NCBI GenBank assembly: GCA_014549065.1
Contig: JACDOX010000115.1
Location: forward strand, 1,222,828 to 1,286,827
Direction: 5' to 3'
DNA length: 64,000 nt
From: Cardinalis cardinalis
Taxonomy: Eukaryota; Chordata; Aves; Passeriformes; Cardinalidae
Shown here: in pieces, positions 62,103-64,000 of the stretch
Layout: the number at the start of each line of letters is the position of its first letter
Position numbering within the stretch: position 1 is the first letter of the stretch
The notes under the pieces: generated by a model
What the model saw: only the letters and a program-made list of their open reading frames with translations
Databases searched by the model: none
Told to the model about the DNA's origin: nothing
Made by a program: the position numbers and the translations under genes

Positions 62103-64000
62103 CCAAGATATTTTGAAAAGATATTGCATCGGGGCCTTATCTCAGCTGGATCATATATGGTCATATATGCATATGACCTTGCTCCAGCAGCACTTCACCT
62201 TCATCTCCAAGAGAGAACTGGGCACAGAGGAACTTCTCTGTGCCTGCATTTCTCCTGGAAGGAAGCCCAGAGGAATTACAATGTGCATGTTCAAACTCCA
62301 GCCCGGGCCAGTAGATGAGAAGGTAAAATTCACTCACAAGTGTCATCATTGCTGGTGATGCCACTTCACTTATGTTTTCTAGATGCTGCACCAGCACTGA
62401 AAGAGCTGACAAATGTAGGTGCTTCGTGTCAGCCNCACTTAAGCCACCTGACAAACTAGCTCCTTCTCCTGAGGGACAGGCCCCCACGGCTGGCACACCC
62501 AATTTTCTAGTCAATATTTCATCATTGCTTTTAACATATACCTTCCAGTTCATAATAATAAATGGAATAGGCTTTCAAAAGAGAAGTTCTGCAGAAAAGA
62601 ATTGCTCATATGTTATNGCATACAAGTATATGAGCCCCTCTGAGGCAGAAATAATACTACAGGCAGTATAGAAAAATCTTTGAATACATTTGTACTTTCA
62701 TATACTATAAGTCTTGGTTAAAAAAGTGAAGTGTTTTTTCCAGAAAATTTAACTGGGAGATTAAGACCTGGGAAAAAAAAAAGAGTCATTTATCCTTTAG
62801 TATGTGGGGTTAATTTAATTTTCAAACCATACCAAATTGAATTATACATACTTTTATTTTTTTAATATTAACACAGTCTCAAATGTAATAGAAACATTAA
62901 AGGGAGTATGGCATTGTAAAAGGAAGACTTCTTCAGTGTGGAAAAGAAAAAAACACAGGAAGGAAGGTAATACCCACCCCATGAAAGGTTAAGGGCTTGT
63001 CACTTGAGGAATTCTTGTTGTTTATACACACATGTATTCCTTTGGCTAGGGCGGTACACCTAAATGGCATTCTTACTTCCTCTCTCTGTGCTCAAGGTCT
63101 AATAATACAAATAGAATTAGAGAGAAATGTCATTTTTATGCTTGTTTTTCATCCCTGGCAAGTCTATAAAGCGATCTCTAGATAAAGTTTCAGGGCTAAA
63201 ATAAATTCACACACTTTGCAGTAAGTCTAGATGGGCTGCAGAAGTGGTTACATTGAAACACCATCTAATTGCAGAAAATAAATGCTTCCTATCTAGACCC
63301 CATACCAATAGCCTGCATCCCATCTCTTTCCCTTAAAGGGGAAATCTCAGAGTTCAGCTGTTAAATATTCTTAGGCTGGAGTGGGCTTGGAAGGCAGCTT
63401 TAGAGCACACATCACCATTTCTAGAGGATGCCTTGAGCAGAGGGAGAGAGGGGGTCACACACCTTGCCGGTGAAGGATGGTTCACCCTGGCTCTTTGTAC
63501 TTTGCTCCTTGCATTTACACAGGACTCTCCACATGGATGGGAATAAACTGGCACTTTTTAACACAGGAATGACACCTGCTGCAGTCTTACAGGGCACCAA
63601 CAAGCAGGCCTGACACCAGCATTTCATTACTGCCACCAGAATTACAGCGAGTGACAGCCAGAAAATTGTTAAGTATTTCAACAGGATTGGGGCACAGCTC
63701 TGATTAATATTTGAGCACCTATGTTTGCAGAAGCAATATTCCTATTTGCTTTGAAAATACTTCTCATTACAGTGTAGTCCAGCATTCATAAGGCAAAACA
63801 CAGCCATGTGGCTTTTGTGAATAATCCCATCCTTCGTTTTCTTGTTTGAGACAATTTTCATAGCCATATGGCAGTATCTCAGTAATTCACACTGTAATTG
63901 AACTGGAACTGCTGGATTAAGACAATCTTCCATCTTCAATGCCTACCTGCAGAACCAATTTACTTCAGAATCTACCTCACAAATGGAATACTGTGGAAAT
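62103..64000. other. intergenic, no gene recognised
   Basis: AT-rich DNA to the window edge. A short TCATATATG duplication lies near 62151-62169. ORFs are at most 130 codons and without family features. No gene, RNA or transposon is recognised after the CR1 fragment. Confidence 0.55.

Noticed and set aside
1..64000. tRNA genes, CRISPR arrays, bacterial-type operons and riboswitches
   Set aside because: I looked for tRNA T-loop and A/B-box patterns and for regularly spaced repeats and found none. The genome is vertebrate, so the bacterial categories do not apply.

Overview
The window looks like a draft assembly of a bird genome, perhaps a songbird. It carries four CR1 LINE fragments and two copies of a recognisable avian ERVL-type LTR. 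It also holds the last two coding exons of a vertebrate classical type II cadherin. Isolated single N bases every few hundred bases, including two inside exons, point to draft-quality sequence.

The only gene I can support is at the left edge on the + strand. It is the 3' end of a type II cadherin, most likely CDH20: the tail of an intron (1-1389), a 252-bp exon for the end of ectodomain repeat EC5 and the first part of the transmembrane helix (1390-1641), a 1.4-kb intron, and the terminal coding exon for the rest of the helix and the whole catenin-binding tail (3069-3568). A 3' UTR follows, and the first good poly(A) signal is at 4408. Joining the exons at canonical GT/AG sites keeps the frame and gives an uninterrupted helix.

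The remaining ~59 kb reads as a gene desert. I found no further exon, tRNA, CpG-island promoter or long ORF with family resemblance. The desert holds CR1 fragments (9435-9590 +, 12213-12470 +, 28003-28760 -, 61750-62102 +), ERVL-type LTR fragments (17120-17630 and 32290-32862, both +), and two solo LTRs of another family of about 1.26-1.29 kb in the same orientation (37357-38650 and 41991-43249, both -). The second solo LTR keeps a perfect 5-bp target-site duplication. There is also a two-unit 441/442-bp tandem repeat (19760-20961) whose second unit is split by a 319-bp LTR-like insertion. Smaller items are two perfect palindromes, short tandem duplications, microsatellites and an AT-rich block.

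I did not find a new enzymatic or defence system. The most interesting structures are the interrupted 441-bp tandem dimer, the paired solo LTRs, and AT-rich stretches with clustered RFX-, POU- and homeodomain-like motifs that could be regulatory elements of the cadherin locus. The last of these is inference only.
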